In this document: positions 41,669 through 48,052 of the stretch, piece after piece | Layout of the letters: the number at the start of each line of letters is the position of its first letter | Position numbering within the stretch: position 1 is the first letter of the stretch | Assembly (NCBI RefSeq): GCF_000735605.1 | Contig: NZ_JPKG01000043.1 | Span: forward strand, 1-48,052 | Reading direction: 5' to 3' | Length of the DNA: 48,052 bases | Source of the DNA: Allobosea sp. LC85 | Lineage (GTDB): Bacteria > Pseudomonadota > Alphaproteobacteria > Rhizobiales > Beijerinckiaceae | Program-made: the position numbers and the translations under genes | Notes under the pieces: generated by a model | Seen by the model: the letters and a program-made list of their open reading frames with translations, nothing else | What the model was told of the DNA's origin: nothing | Databases searched by the model: none

Positions 41669-42576
41669 TGAGCGCCATCACACAGACGCTCGCGAAGGGG
41701 CAGGCGGAACCGCTGCCAGGCCCGGCGAATGAGGACTTCATCGTCCGCCGACCATCGGTGCTGAGAATGCTCGTCAGCGATGTCGGAGCCTGCATCTCGC
41801 TGGTGCTCGTGGTGCTGGTGATTGCAGGGGCGATCCTCGCGCCCTGGCTTGCGCCGTCGGATCCCTATGGCGGCGACCTCGCCAATACCCTGAAGGCGCC
41901 TGGCGAGGTGGGCCTGCTCGGCACGGACGGGCAGGGGCGTGACATGATCACGCGACTGCTGTTCGGCCTGCGCACCACATTGCTGATGGGGTTCGCATCC
42001 GTCGTCTTCGGCTGTGCCGTCGGTGGTCTCGTTGGCTTCGTTGCGGCCTATTACACGCGGGTGTCGGGCCTGCTGATGCGCCTGATGGACGTGCTCCTGT
42101 CCTTTCCGGCAATCCTGTTCGGACTGGCCATCGCAGCCATTTTCGGGCCCGGGCTCACGGCAGTGATCATCGCGCTTTCAATCGCGACCGTGCCGCTGAT
42201 GGCGCGTGTCGTGCGCGGCTCGGCCATCGTCGTGCTGCAGCAGGACTATATCGAGAGCGCCCGGTCGCTCGGCATGAGCGACGCACGCATCATCTTCAAA
42301 TATCTGCTGCCGAACTGCCTGTCGGCGATCTTCGTCTTCGTCACCCTGCGGTTCGGCCAGGTCATCCTGCTCGGCGCCGCCCTGTCGTTCCTCGGCCTTG
42401 GTGCGCAGCCGCCGACCGCAGAGCTCGGCGCGATGGCGGCGGACGGCCGCAACTTCCTGTTCTTCGCGCCGCATGTCTCCGTCCTGCCAAGCCTGGTCAT
42501 CTTCGTGGTCGTGCTGGCCTTCAACGTGCTCGGCGACGCGCTGCGCGATGCACTCGATCCCAAGCTGCGCAAATAG
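41668..42576 (+). CDS. ABC transporter permease, DppC/OppC type
   Basis: A 302-residue second permease. The cytoplasmic N-terminal region is followed by LAPWLAPSDPYGGDL, HLLGTDGQGRD-like GLLGTDGQGRDMITRLLFG, and the EAA loop ESARSLGMSDARIIFKYLLPN. It pairs with the preceding DppB-like subunit. The start is coupled to the upstream stop (TGATG). The solute-binding protein gene follows after 27 bases. Confidence 0.93.
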   Translation: MSAITQTLAKGQAEPLPGPANEDFIVRRPSVLRMLVSDVGACISLVLVVLVIAGAILAPWLAPSDPYGGDLANTLKAPGEVGLLGTDGQGRDMITRLLFGLRTTLLMGFASVVFGCAVGGLVGFVAAYYTRVSGLLMRLMDVLLSFPAILFGLAIAAIFGPGLTAVIIALSIATVPLMARVVRGSAIVVLQQDYIESARSLGMSDARIIFKYLLPNCLSAIFVFVTLRFGQVILLGAALSFLGLGAQPPTAELGAMAADGRNFLFFAPHVSVLPSLVIFVVVLAFNVLGDALRDALDPKLRK

Positions 42577-42603
42577 ACGCAGAATTTCCGGAGGTTCCCT
42601 CAT

Positions 42604-44193
42604 ATGAACAGGCTTACCGCACTGCTTCTCGGCAGCGCCGCTGCAATTGCGGCCACCGCCGCGCCGGTCTCGGCGCAGCAGAAGGCACCCTTGTCGATCC
42701 TGCGCGTCATCGACGCGGACAATTACGATCCGATCCGCTCGACATCGACTGCCGCGGCCGAGGCGCTCTACATGCTGGCCGACACGCTGGTCAGCGTCGA
42801 TTTCGACATGAAGACCATCAAGCCCGGTCTCGCCGAATCCTGGACCGTCTCTGCGGACGGCACGACCTACACGTTCAAGCTGCGCACGGATGTGAAATTC
42901 TGCGACGGTCGCCCGATGACGGCCGAGGATGTCGTCTACTCCCTGAAGCGCTGGACCGATCCGACCAACAAGTCGCCGGTCGCGTTCCGCGGTGGTCTGG
43001 TCAAGGACATCCGCGCGGAGGGCGATGCGACCGTCGTCTACGAGTTGAAGGAGCCCTATAGCGACCTGCTCTTCCAGATCGGCCTGTCCTTCGCTTCGGT
43101 GGTCGACAAGAATGCGGTCGAGAAGCTCGGCGCCAATTTCGGTGTTCAGGGCTTCAACGCGACGGGCCCCTATTGCTGGGTGAAATGGACCCCGCGGCAG
43201 GAACTCGTCATGAAGAAGAACCCCCACTACACCTGGGGGCCGCCGATCTACAAGGATCCGAAGCCGCAGATCGACGAGATCGTCTGGAAGATCATCCCTG
43301 AGTCGAATACGCTGATGGCGGCGATCCAGGCCAAGCAGGCCGACGTCACGTACTATATGCCCTATATCGCGCTCGACACGATGCAGCGTATGCCCGGCAT
43401 GCAGGTGCAGCGGCAGAACAACTATATTTACGACATCTTCATGGGCTTCAAGGTCGACAAGCCCATCTCCAGCGAGGGCGTGATCCGCGAGGCGGTCAAC
43501 ATGGCCGTCAACAAGGACGCCATCGCGAAGGCGATCTTCTTCGGCAAGGGCCAGACCCTGCCGGCCCTGCTCAATGCCAGCGTCCTCGACTTCGACAAGG
43601 ACGCAGCCGCCAAGATGCCGAAATATGATCCGGCGGCGGCGGCCAAGCTCCTCGACGCGGCCGGCTGGAAGGCCGGTGCCGACGGCATCCGCGAGAAGGA
43701 CGGCAAGAAGGCCAGCTTCACGGTCTACGGCATCCGCAACGACGTCAATCCGCGGATCACCGAGGCCATGCAGGCCGACTTGCGCAAGGTCGGCGTCGAC
43801 ATGAAGATCCAGCTTTGGGATGCGACGGTGGCCTGGGGCAAGCTCGCCACGCAGGAGTTCGATGCCTTCGTGATGGCCTATCCCTATGTGACGGCCACCG
43901 AGGCCCTGAGCCTCTACTTCAACAGCCGCCAGGCGCCGACGCCGAACCGGATGAACTGGAAGGATCCGAAGACCGACGAGATGCTGAAGGCCGCTGCGAC
44001 CGCCGTCGATGCCGACAAGCGCAAGCAGGCAATCGGCGCCGTGCAGACCCAGCTGACCGAAGCCAATGTCTGGGTGCCACTCGTCTCGCAGCCGCTCTGG
44101 GTTGTCTCGGGCGATCGCGTCGAAGGCGTGCGCGCCCACGGCGTCTATGGCGCGGGTCTCTACAAGGGCCTCGACATCAAGCTGAAGCGCTGA
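42604..44193 (+). CDS. ABC transporter substrate-binding protein, family 5 (DppA/OppA type)
   Basis: A 529-residue periplasmic binding protein. The signal peptide ends at VSA-Q (residues 22-25). SBP_bac_5 features are DNYDPIRSTSTAAAEALYMLADTLV, LAESWTVSADGTTYTFKLR, and KFCDGRPMTAEDVVYSLKR. GGAGG lies 9 bases before the ATG. It captures the substrate for the DppBC/DF complex. It is followed by a perfect 14-bp hairpin, a usual way to keep the binding protein more abundant than other subunits. The ligand class could be peptides, opines or cyclic amides. Confidence 0.93.
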   Translation: MNRLTALLLGSAAAIAATAAPVSAQQKAPLSILRVIDADNYDPIRSTSTAAAEALYMLADTLVSVDFDMKTIKPGLAESWTVSADGTTYTFKLRTDVKFCDGRPMTAEDVVYSLKRWTDPTNKSPVAFRGGLVKDIRAEGDATVVYELKEPYSDLLFQIGLSFASVVDKNAVEKLGANFGVQGFNATGPYCWVKWTPRQELVMKKNPHYTWGPPIYKDPKPQIDEIVWKIIPESNTLMAAIQAKQADVTYYMPYIALDTMQRMPGMQVQRQNNYIYDIFMGFKVDKPISSEGVIREAVNMAVNKDAIAKAIFFGKGQTLPALLNASVLDFDKDAAAKMPKYDPAAAAKLLDAAGWKAGADGIREKDGKKASFTVYGIRNDVNPRITEAMQADLRKVGVDMKIQLWDATVAWGKLATQEFDAFVMAYPYVTATEALSLYFNSRQAPTPNRMNWKDPKTDEMLKAAATAVDADKRKQAIGAVQTQLTEANVWVPLVSQPLWVVSGDRVEGVRAHGVYGAGLYKGLDIKLKR

Positions 44194-44200
44194 GGGCTTC

Positions 44201-44232
44201 GATGCGGCGCGGGGAACACCCCGCGCCGCATC
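44201..44232 (+). terminator. Perfect 14-bp hairpin after the binding-protein gene
   Basis: GATGCGGCGCGGGG (44201-44214), loop AACA, CCCCGCGCCGCATC (44219-44232). It starts 7 bases after the stop. No T-run follows, so it is more likely a 3' stabiliser or partial attenuator inside the operon than a full terminator. Confidence 0.7.
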
Positions 44233-44311
44233 TCCTGCTCCGATCGAATTGCGCGCCCCCTGCGCGGGATTCTCGCTCCGGGGCTTCTCTGTTCTCTCTA
44301 CGGATGATGCC

Positions 44312-45772
44312 ATGACGATCACTGTCATCAGGAATGCGGATGTCGTCGTGGCCTGGGATGCCCAGGCTGCCGGTCACGTCTATCTCTACGGCGCAGACGT
44401 CGCCTTCGAGGATGGCAAGATCCTTTTCGTCGGCGAGCGCTATGACGGCCCTGCGGACGAGATTGTCGACGGGCAGGGGCGGATGGTCATGCCCGGCCTC
44501 GTCAATATTCACTCGCATCCATCGAGCGAGCCCCTCAACAAGGGCTTCCTGGATGAGCTCGGTTCGCCGGCGCTCTACAATTCCTCGCTTTACGAGTTCA
44601 TGCCGATCCTGCGCCCGGATGCCGAGGCGGTGCCGGATTGCGTGCGCGTCGCCTATTCCGAGCTGCTGCTCTCCGGCGTGACCACGGTCGCCGATCTGTC
44701 GGTGCCGCATCCCGACTGGCTCGACCTCGCGGCGCAGAGCGGCATGCGCGTCTGCCTCGCTCCGATGTTCCGTTCGGCCCGCTGGCATACGCGCAATGGC
44801 TATGTCGTCGAATACGAATGGGACGAGAAGGCCGGCGCCGATGCCATGGCGCAGGCCTTCGACGTCATCGCCAAGGCCGAGGCCCACTCCTCGGGCCGGC
44901 TGTTCGGCATGGTATGCCCGGCTCAGATCGACACCTGCAGCGAGGGGCTGATCAAGGAAAGCTACGCTGAGGCCGGTCGACGCGGGCTGCGCTGGCAGAT
45001 CCATGCGGCGCAGTCGACGGTCGAGTTCCATGAGATCACGCGGCGGCACGGCGTCTCGCCGATCCAGTGGCTCGAGAAACTCGACGTGCTCGGCTCGACG
45101 AGCATCGTCGGTCACGCCATCTTCCTCGACGACTACCCGCGCAATGCCTGGCACAGCCGGCGCGATCTCGATCTCCTGGCCCAGACCGGCACGACGGTGG
45201 CCCATTGCCCGACCGTGTTCATGCGGCGGGGCATCGCCTTGCGTGATTTCGGGCGCTATCGGCGTGCGGGCGTGAATATCGGCCTGGGGACGGACACCTA
45301 TCCGCACAACATGCTCGAGGAAATGCGCAACGCGGCCTATGTCGCGCGGCTGATGGCGGAGAGCCCGCGCACGCTCAGCACGACAGACCTGTTCGACGCT
45401 GCGACGGTCACTGGTGCTCGTGCGCTGGGGCGCAGCGATATCGGACGGCTCGAGGTGGACTGCAAGGCGGATCTCGTGCTCGTCGATCTCGCTCATCCCA
45501 TGATGCAGCCGCGGCGCGACCCCGTTCGCAGCCTGATCTATGCGGCGGCCGAGCGCGCGGTCGATCGCGTCTATGTCGATGGCCGGCTCGTCGTCAGCGG
45601 CGGTGAGGGTCTCACGCTCGACTATCCGGCGGCTGCCAGGCGCCTGCACGAAGCCCAGAAGCGGACCGAAGCGGCCGCTCCGAGGAATGACTGGGCCGGC
45701 CGCCCGGTGACGGATTACTCGCCGCTGACCTTTCCCGAAGGCGGACAACGGGCTTCCGGGGCCCGCTCATGA
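44312..45772 (+). CDS. Amidohydrolase, chlorohydrolase/TRZ-ATZ type
   Basis: A 486-residue metal-dependent hydrolase or deaminase of the TrzA/AtzA/SsnA group. The metal motif is H67-x-H69 in GLVNIHSHPSSEP. Further sites are QIHAAQSTVEFHE, GHAIFLDD, VAHCPTVFMRRG and NIGLGTDTYPHNMLEEMR. Members deaminate or dechlorinate nitrogen heterocycles or open cyclic amides. The ATG at 44312 begins the beta sandwich directly (MTITVIRNADVVVAWD); an ATG 63 bases upstream is possible. The stop overlaps the ATPase start (ATGA). Being the second hydrolase in one transport operon suggests two consecutive cleavage steps of the same substrate. Confidence 0.9.
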   Translation: MTITVIRNADVVVAWDAQAAGHVYLYGADVAFEDGKILFVGERYDGPADEIVDGQGRMVMPGLVNIHSHPSSEPLNKGFLDELGSPALYNSSLYEFMPILRPDAEAVPDCVRVAYSELLLSGVTTVADLSVPHPDWLDLAAQSGMRVCLAPMFRSARWHTRNGYVVEYEWDEKAGADAMAQAFDVIAKAEAHSSGRLFGMVCPAQIDTCSEGLIKESYAEAGRRGLRWQIHAAQSTVEFHEITRRHGVSPIQWLEKLDVLGSTSIVGHAIFLDDYPRNAWHSRRDLDLLAQTGTTVAHCPTVFMRRGIALRDFGRYRRAGVNIGLGTDTYPHNMLEEMRNAAYVARLMAESPRTLSTTDLFDAATVTGARALGRSDIGRLEVDCKADLVLVDLAHPMMQPRRDPVRSLIYAAAERAVDRVYVDGRLVVSGGEGLTLDYPAAARRLHEAQKRTEAAAPRNDWAGRPVTDYSPLTFPEGGQRASGARS

Positions 45773-46761
45773 GCCAGACCAAGGCCACGCCGATCATCGA
45801 GCTGCGCAACCTGACGACGGCCTTTCAGACGCTCAACGGGACGGTGCGGGCGGTCGACGGCATTTCGCTCTCGCTCGAGCGGGGCAAGACGCTCGGTATC
45901 GTGGGTGAGAGCGGCTGCGGCAAGAGCATGCTGTCTCTGTCGATCATGGGCCTCGTGCCGCCACCGGGGCGCAATGCCGGCGGCGAGATCCTGTTCGAAG
46001 GGCGCGACCTCCTGAAGCTGTCGCCGAGCGAGATGCGCGACATTCGTGGCAACCGCATTGCCATGATCTTCCAGGAGCCGATGACCAGCCTCAACCCCGT
46101 GCACACGGTGGGGTATCAGGTGGTCGAGTCCCTGCGCGCGCATCGCAAGGCCTCTGCTCGCGACCTGCGCGACGAGGCGATCGAGGCGCTGCGCAGGGTG
46201 CGCATTCCATCGCCCGAGCGACGCTTCGACGAGTATCCGCATCAGCTGTCGGGCGGCATGCGCCAGCGGGTCATGATCGCCATGGCCCTGACCTGCAAGC
46301 CGGCCCTGCTGATCGCGGACGAGCCGACCACGGCGCTGGACGTCACCATCCAGGCCCAGATTCTCAGGCTCCTGCGCGAGCTGCAGGAGGAGACGGGCAT
46401 GTCGATGATCCTGATCACCCACGACCTCGGTGTCGTCGCCCAGGTCGCCGACGACGTGGCCGTCATGTATGCCGGCAAAGTGGTCGAGCGGGCCTCGGTC
46501 AAGGACGTGTTCCACGATCCACAGCACCCTTACACGATCGGCCTGATGGGCTCGATGCCGCGCATGGACCAGGACGTGGCGCGACTCATCGCGATTGACG
46601 GGGTCGTGCCCCCGCCCTTCCGGTTGCCGCAAGGGTGCCGTTTCAATCCACGCTGTCCGTTTGCGGATGATGGCTGCCGCGCGGAGATGCCGGTGCTCGG
46701 GGAAATCGGCCCGACCCATCTCGTCGCCTGTCGGAAGGCCCCGCTGGAGGAGTTCGTATGA
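45769..46761 (+). CDS. ABC transporter ATP-binding protein, DppD/OppD type
   Basis: A 330-residue ATPase of a peptide-class importer. Walker A is GESGCGKS (residues 46-53), the Q-loop is in IFQEPMTSLNP, the signature LSGGMRQRV, and Walker B LLIADEPTTALD. The C-terminal oligopeptide-ATPase region contains the cysteine cluster CRFNPRCPFADDGC. It pairs with the next ATPase. The start overlaps the amidohydrolase stop as ATGA, and its own stop overlaps the next start as ATGA. Confidence 0.95.
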   Translation: MSQTKATPIIELRNLTTAFQTLNGTVRAVDGISLSLERGKTLGIVGESGCGKSMLSLSIMGLVPPPGRNAGGEILFEGRDLLKLSPSEMRDIRGNRIAMIFQEPMTSLNPVHTVGYQVVESLRAHRKASARDLRDEAIEALRRVRIPSPERRFDEYPHQLSGGMRQRVMIAMALTCKPALLIADEPTTALDVTIQAQILRLLRELQEETGMSMILITHDLGVVAQVADDVAVMYAGKVVERASVKDVFHDPQHPYTIGLMGSMPRMDQDVARLIAIDGVVPPPFRLPQGCRFNPRCPFADDGCRAEMPVLGEIGPTHLVACRKAPLEEFV

Positions 46762-47828
46762 CAGCGCCGTTGCTCGAACTCGAGGATGTGACCAAGCACT
46801 ACCCCGTCTACAAGGGCCTGATCCGGAAGAAGCAGGTGGGTGCGGTGCGCGCCGTCGACGGGGTGAGCCTGCAGATCAACCCTGGCGAAACCCTGGCCAT
46901 CGTCGGTGAAAGTGGTTGCGGCAAGTCGACCACCGCGCGCCTTGCCATGCGCCTCATCGAACCCACGGCGGGAAGCGTGCGGTTTGAGGGGCGCGACATC
47001 ACCCATCTCGATCGGGCGGCGCTGCGCAGCATGCGTCGCAACATGCAGATCGTCTTCCAGGATCCCTATGCCAGCCTGAATCCGCGCATGACGGTGGAGG
47101 AGCTGATCGCCGAACCCATGCTGGTCCATAACGAGGGCACCGCGGCCTCGCGGCGGGCGCGTGTGCTGGAACTGCTCCGCAGAGTCGATCTCGCCCCCTA
47201 TCATGCAGCGCGCTATCCGCACGAGTTCTCGGGTGGCCAGCGCCAGCGTATCGGCATTGCCCGGGCTCTGGCCCTGTCTCCCAAGCTCATCGTCTGCGAC
47301 GAACCCGTCTCGGCTCTCGACGTGTCGATCCAGGCGCAGGTCGTCAACCTGCTGAAGGATCTTCAGCAGGAACTCGGCCTGGCCTATCTGTTCATCTCCC
47401 ACGGCCTTGCCGTCGTGAAGCACGTGGCTGATCGCGTGGCGGTGATGTATCTCGGGCAGGTCGTCGAACTGGCGAGCAAGCAGGATCTCTACGGCAATCC
47501 GCGCCATCCCTACACGCAGGCCCTGCTGTCAGCGGCGCCGGAGCCGGACCCGACGAGGCGCGAGGGGTGGAATGTGCTGGGGGGCGATGTCCCGAGCCCG
47601 CTCAATCCGCCCGCAGGCTGCCGGTTCCATACGCGCTGCCCCCTCGCGCAGGAGCGGTGCCGCATGGAGGTGCCGAACCTGCGTTCGGTCGGCGCGGGAC
47701 ACAGCGCAGCCTGCCATTTTGCAGAGTCGGTGCCGATCTTCAGCCACGCTGCCGCGGCCAGGGAGGAATCGCCCAGCCGGCGCAGGCGCCTCGCGCTCTA
47801 TGAGGCGAGCCGGCGCCAGGTGAATTAG
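46758..47828 (+). CDS. ABC transporter ATP-binding protein, DppF/OppF type
   Basis: A 356-residue second ATPase. Walker A is GESGCGKST (residues 50-58), the Q-loop VFQDPYASLNPRM, the signature FSGGQRQRIGIARAL, and Walker B LIVCDEPVSALD. The C-terminal cysteine cluster is CRFHTRCPLAQERC. A basic tail of about 40 residues follows, longer than usual. It is the last gene of the operon; a palindromic repeat begins 12 bases after the stop and may end the transcript. Confidence 0.95.
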   Translation: MTAPLLELEDVTKHYPVYKGLIRKKQVGAVRAVDGVSLQINPGETLAIVGESGCGKSTTARLAMRLIEPTAGSVRFEGRDITHLDRAALRSMRRNMQIVFQDPYASLNPRMTVEELIAEPMLVHNEGTAASRRARVLELLRRVDLAPYHAARYPHEFSGGQRQRIGIARALALSPKLIVCDEPVSALDVSIQAQVVNLLKDLQQELGLAYLFISHGLAVVKHVADRVAVMYLGQVVELASKQDLYGNPRHPYTQALLSAAPEPDPTRREGWNVLGGDVPSPLNPPAGCRFHTRCPLAQERCRMEVPNLRSVGAGHSAACHFAESVPIFSHAAAAREESPSRRRRLALYEASRRQVN

Positions 47829-47840
47829 CGGAGACCCGGG

Positions 47841-47931
47841 CTAAAGCATCGGCCCGAAAGTGGATTGCGGTTTTCGGGAAAGCCGATGCAAACACAGAAG
47901 GTTAGATCATCGGACCGGTCCGATGATCTAA
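47841..47931. repeat. Rhizobiales-type palindromic repeat, copy 2
   Basis: CTAAAGCATCGGCCCGAAAG, TGGATTGCGGTTTTCGGG and GCCGATGC, then a perfect palindrome: 47901-47916 (GTTAGATCATCGGACC) is the complement of 47917-47932. It shares order and most bases with 6691-6795 but lacks that copy's inner hairpin. An IS end adjoins it without a gap. Confidence 0.85.
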
Positions 47932-48052
47932 CAGGCTGCTGAAAAACGCGCTGGCTTTTTGGTTGGTGTGATGATTCCGTGGGGTTGCGGCCACAGGATT
48001 GATTTGGATGCGCGGTGGGGACGAACGGACGGGATCGTTGTTTTCGTATGTC
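47932..48052 (+). mobile_element. Left end of an IS5-type insertion sequence (partial)
   Basis: It begins CAGGCTGCTGAAA, the inverted counterpart of 106-118, directly after a CTAA flank. An untranslated stretch and the start of a transposase gene follow. The element continues beyond the window. Confidence 0.65.
48008..48052 (+). CDS. Transposase, IS5-type (N-terminal fragment)
   Basis: The first 15 codons, MRGGDERTGSLFSYV, match the usual beginning of IS5-family transposases of alphaproteobacteria (MRGxDxRTGxLFSYVDLE). It is cut by the window edge. Confidence 0.65.
   Translation, partial: MRGGDERTGSLFSYV

Noticed and set aside
1..48052. CRISPR array or retron-like structure
   Set aside because: No regularly spaced direct repeats and no Cas or reverse-transcriptase gene were seen on either strand.

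Overview
The window is GC-rich chromosomal DNA of an alphaproteobacterium, most likely Hyphomicrobiales (Rhizobiales) and plausibly Bosea or a close relative. This is inferred from a GyrA with an acidic insert in its C-terminal domain, a neighbouring IMP dehydrogenase/RlmE/Ppx-GppA cluster, a DUF2865 protein, and Rhizobiales-type palindromic repeats (AGCATCGGCCCGAAA-like hairpins). No database search was possible, so the genus is a guess. Both window edges carry the same 13-base end, CAGGCTGCTGAAA, in inverted orientation. The right copy is followed by the start of an IS5-type transposase. The window therefore looks like a segment bounded by two copies of one insertion sequence, or a contig that breaks there. 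Layout: 0.1-2.2 kb holds a nuoH-nuoI pair plus a CBS-domain protein, without other complex I genes in view. 2.6-4.0 kb is an ArsR/SRPBCC/VOC operon with an operator-like palindrome. 4.2-6.6 kb has an M20 peptidase and an exported MetX-like alpha/beta hydrolase, closed by a strong terminator. 6.7-13.3 kb has marC, a small membrane protein, gyrA with an unusual quinolone-pocket sequence, and an AsmA-family protein. 13.5-16.2 kb is an Fbp-type iron(III) transporter (binding protein and fused permease, no ATPase). 16.4-18.1 kb is a paralogous pair of small exported proteins, one carrying a DUF2865 insertion. 18.3-22.7 kb is an RND efflux pump with its adaptor. 22.9-28.6 kb has MAPEG, guaB, a DHA2-type MFS transporter, rlmE and ppx/gppA. 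28.8-30.3 kb is glpK, followed by tRNA-Gln(CUG). The most interesting part is 30.5-38.0 kb. Directly behind the tRNA-Gln gene lies an accessory block of nucleic-acid-defence genes. In order these are: a DpnI-like methyl-directed nuclease reduced to its catalytic domain; an AT-richer 477-residue protein of unknown type with a C-terminal PD-(D/E)XK nuclease domain; an MmeI-like restriction-methyltransferase fusion split by a frameshift exactly in a run of eight C; a truncated serine-recombinase gene; and an HNH endonuclease with a possible PUA/EVE-like reader domain. No intact integrase or right-hand att copy is visible. The first two genes are the best candidate for an undescribed restriction system. 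The C8 tract is a candidate phase-variation switch, or a sequencing or decay artefact. From 38.2 to 47.8 kb there is a complete catabolic locus: a divergent XRE-cupin regulator, then an amidohydrolase, two Dpp/Opp-type permeases, a family-5 solute-binding protein, a second amidohydrolase and two ABC ATPases, largely with overlapping or near-abutting reading frames. It probably imports and hydrolyses an amide, peptide or cyclic nitrogen compound whose identity the sequence does not reveal. The locus ends in a palindromic repeat next to the right-hand IS.
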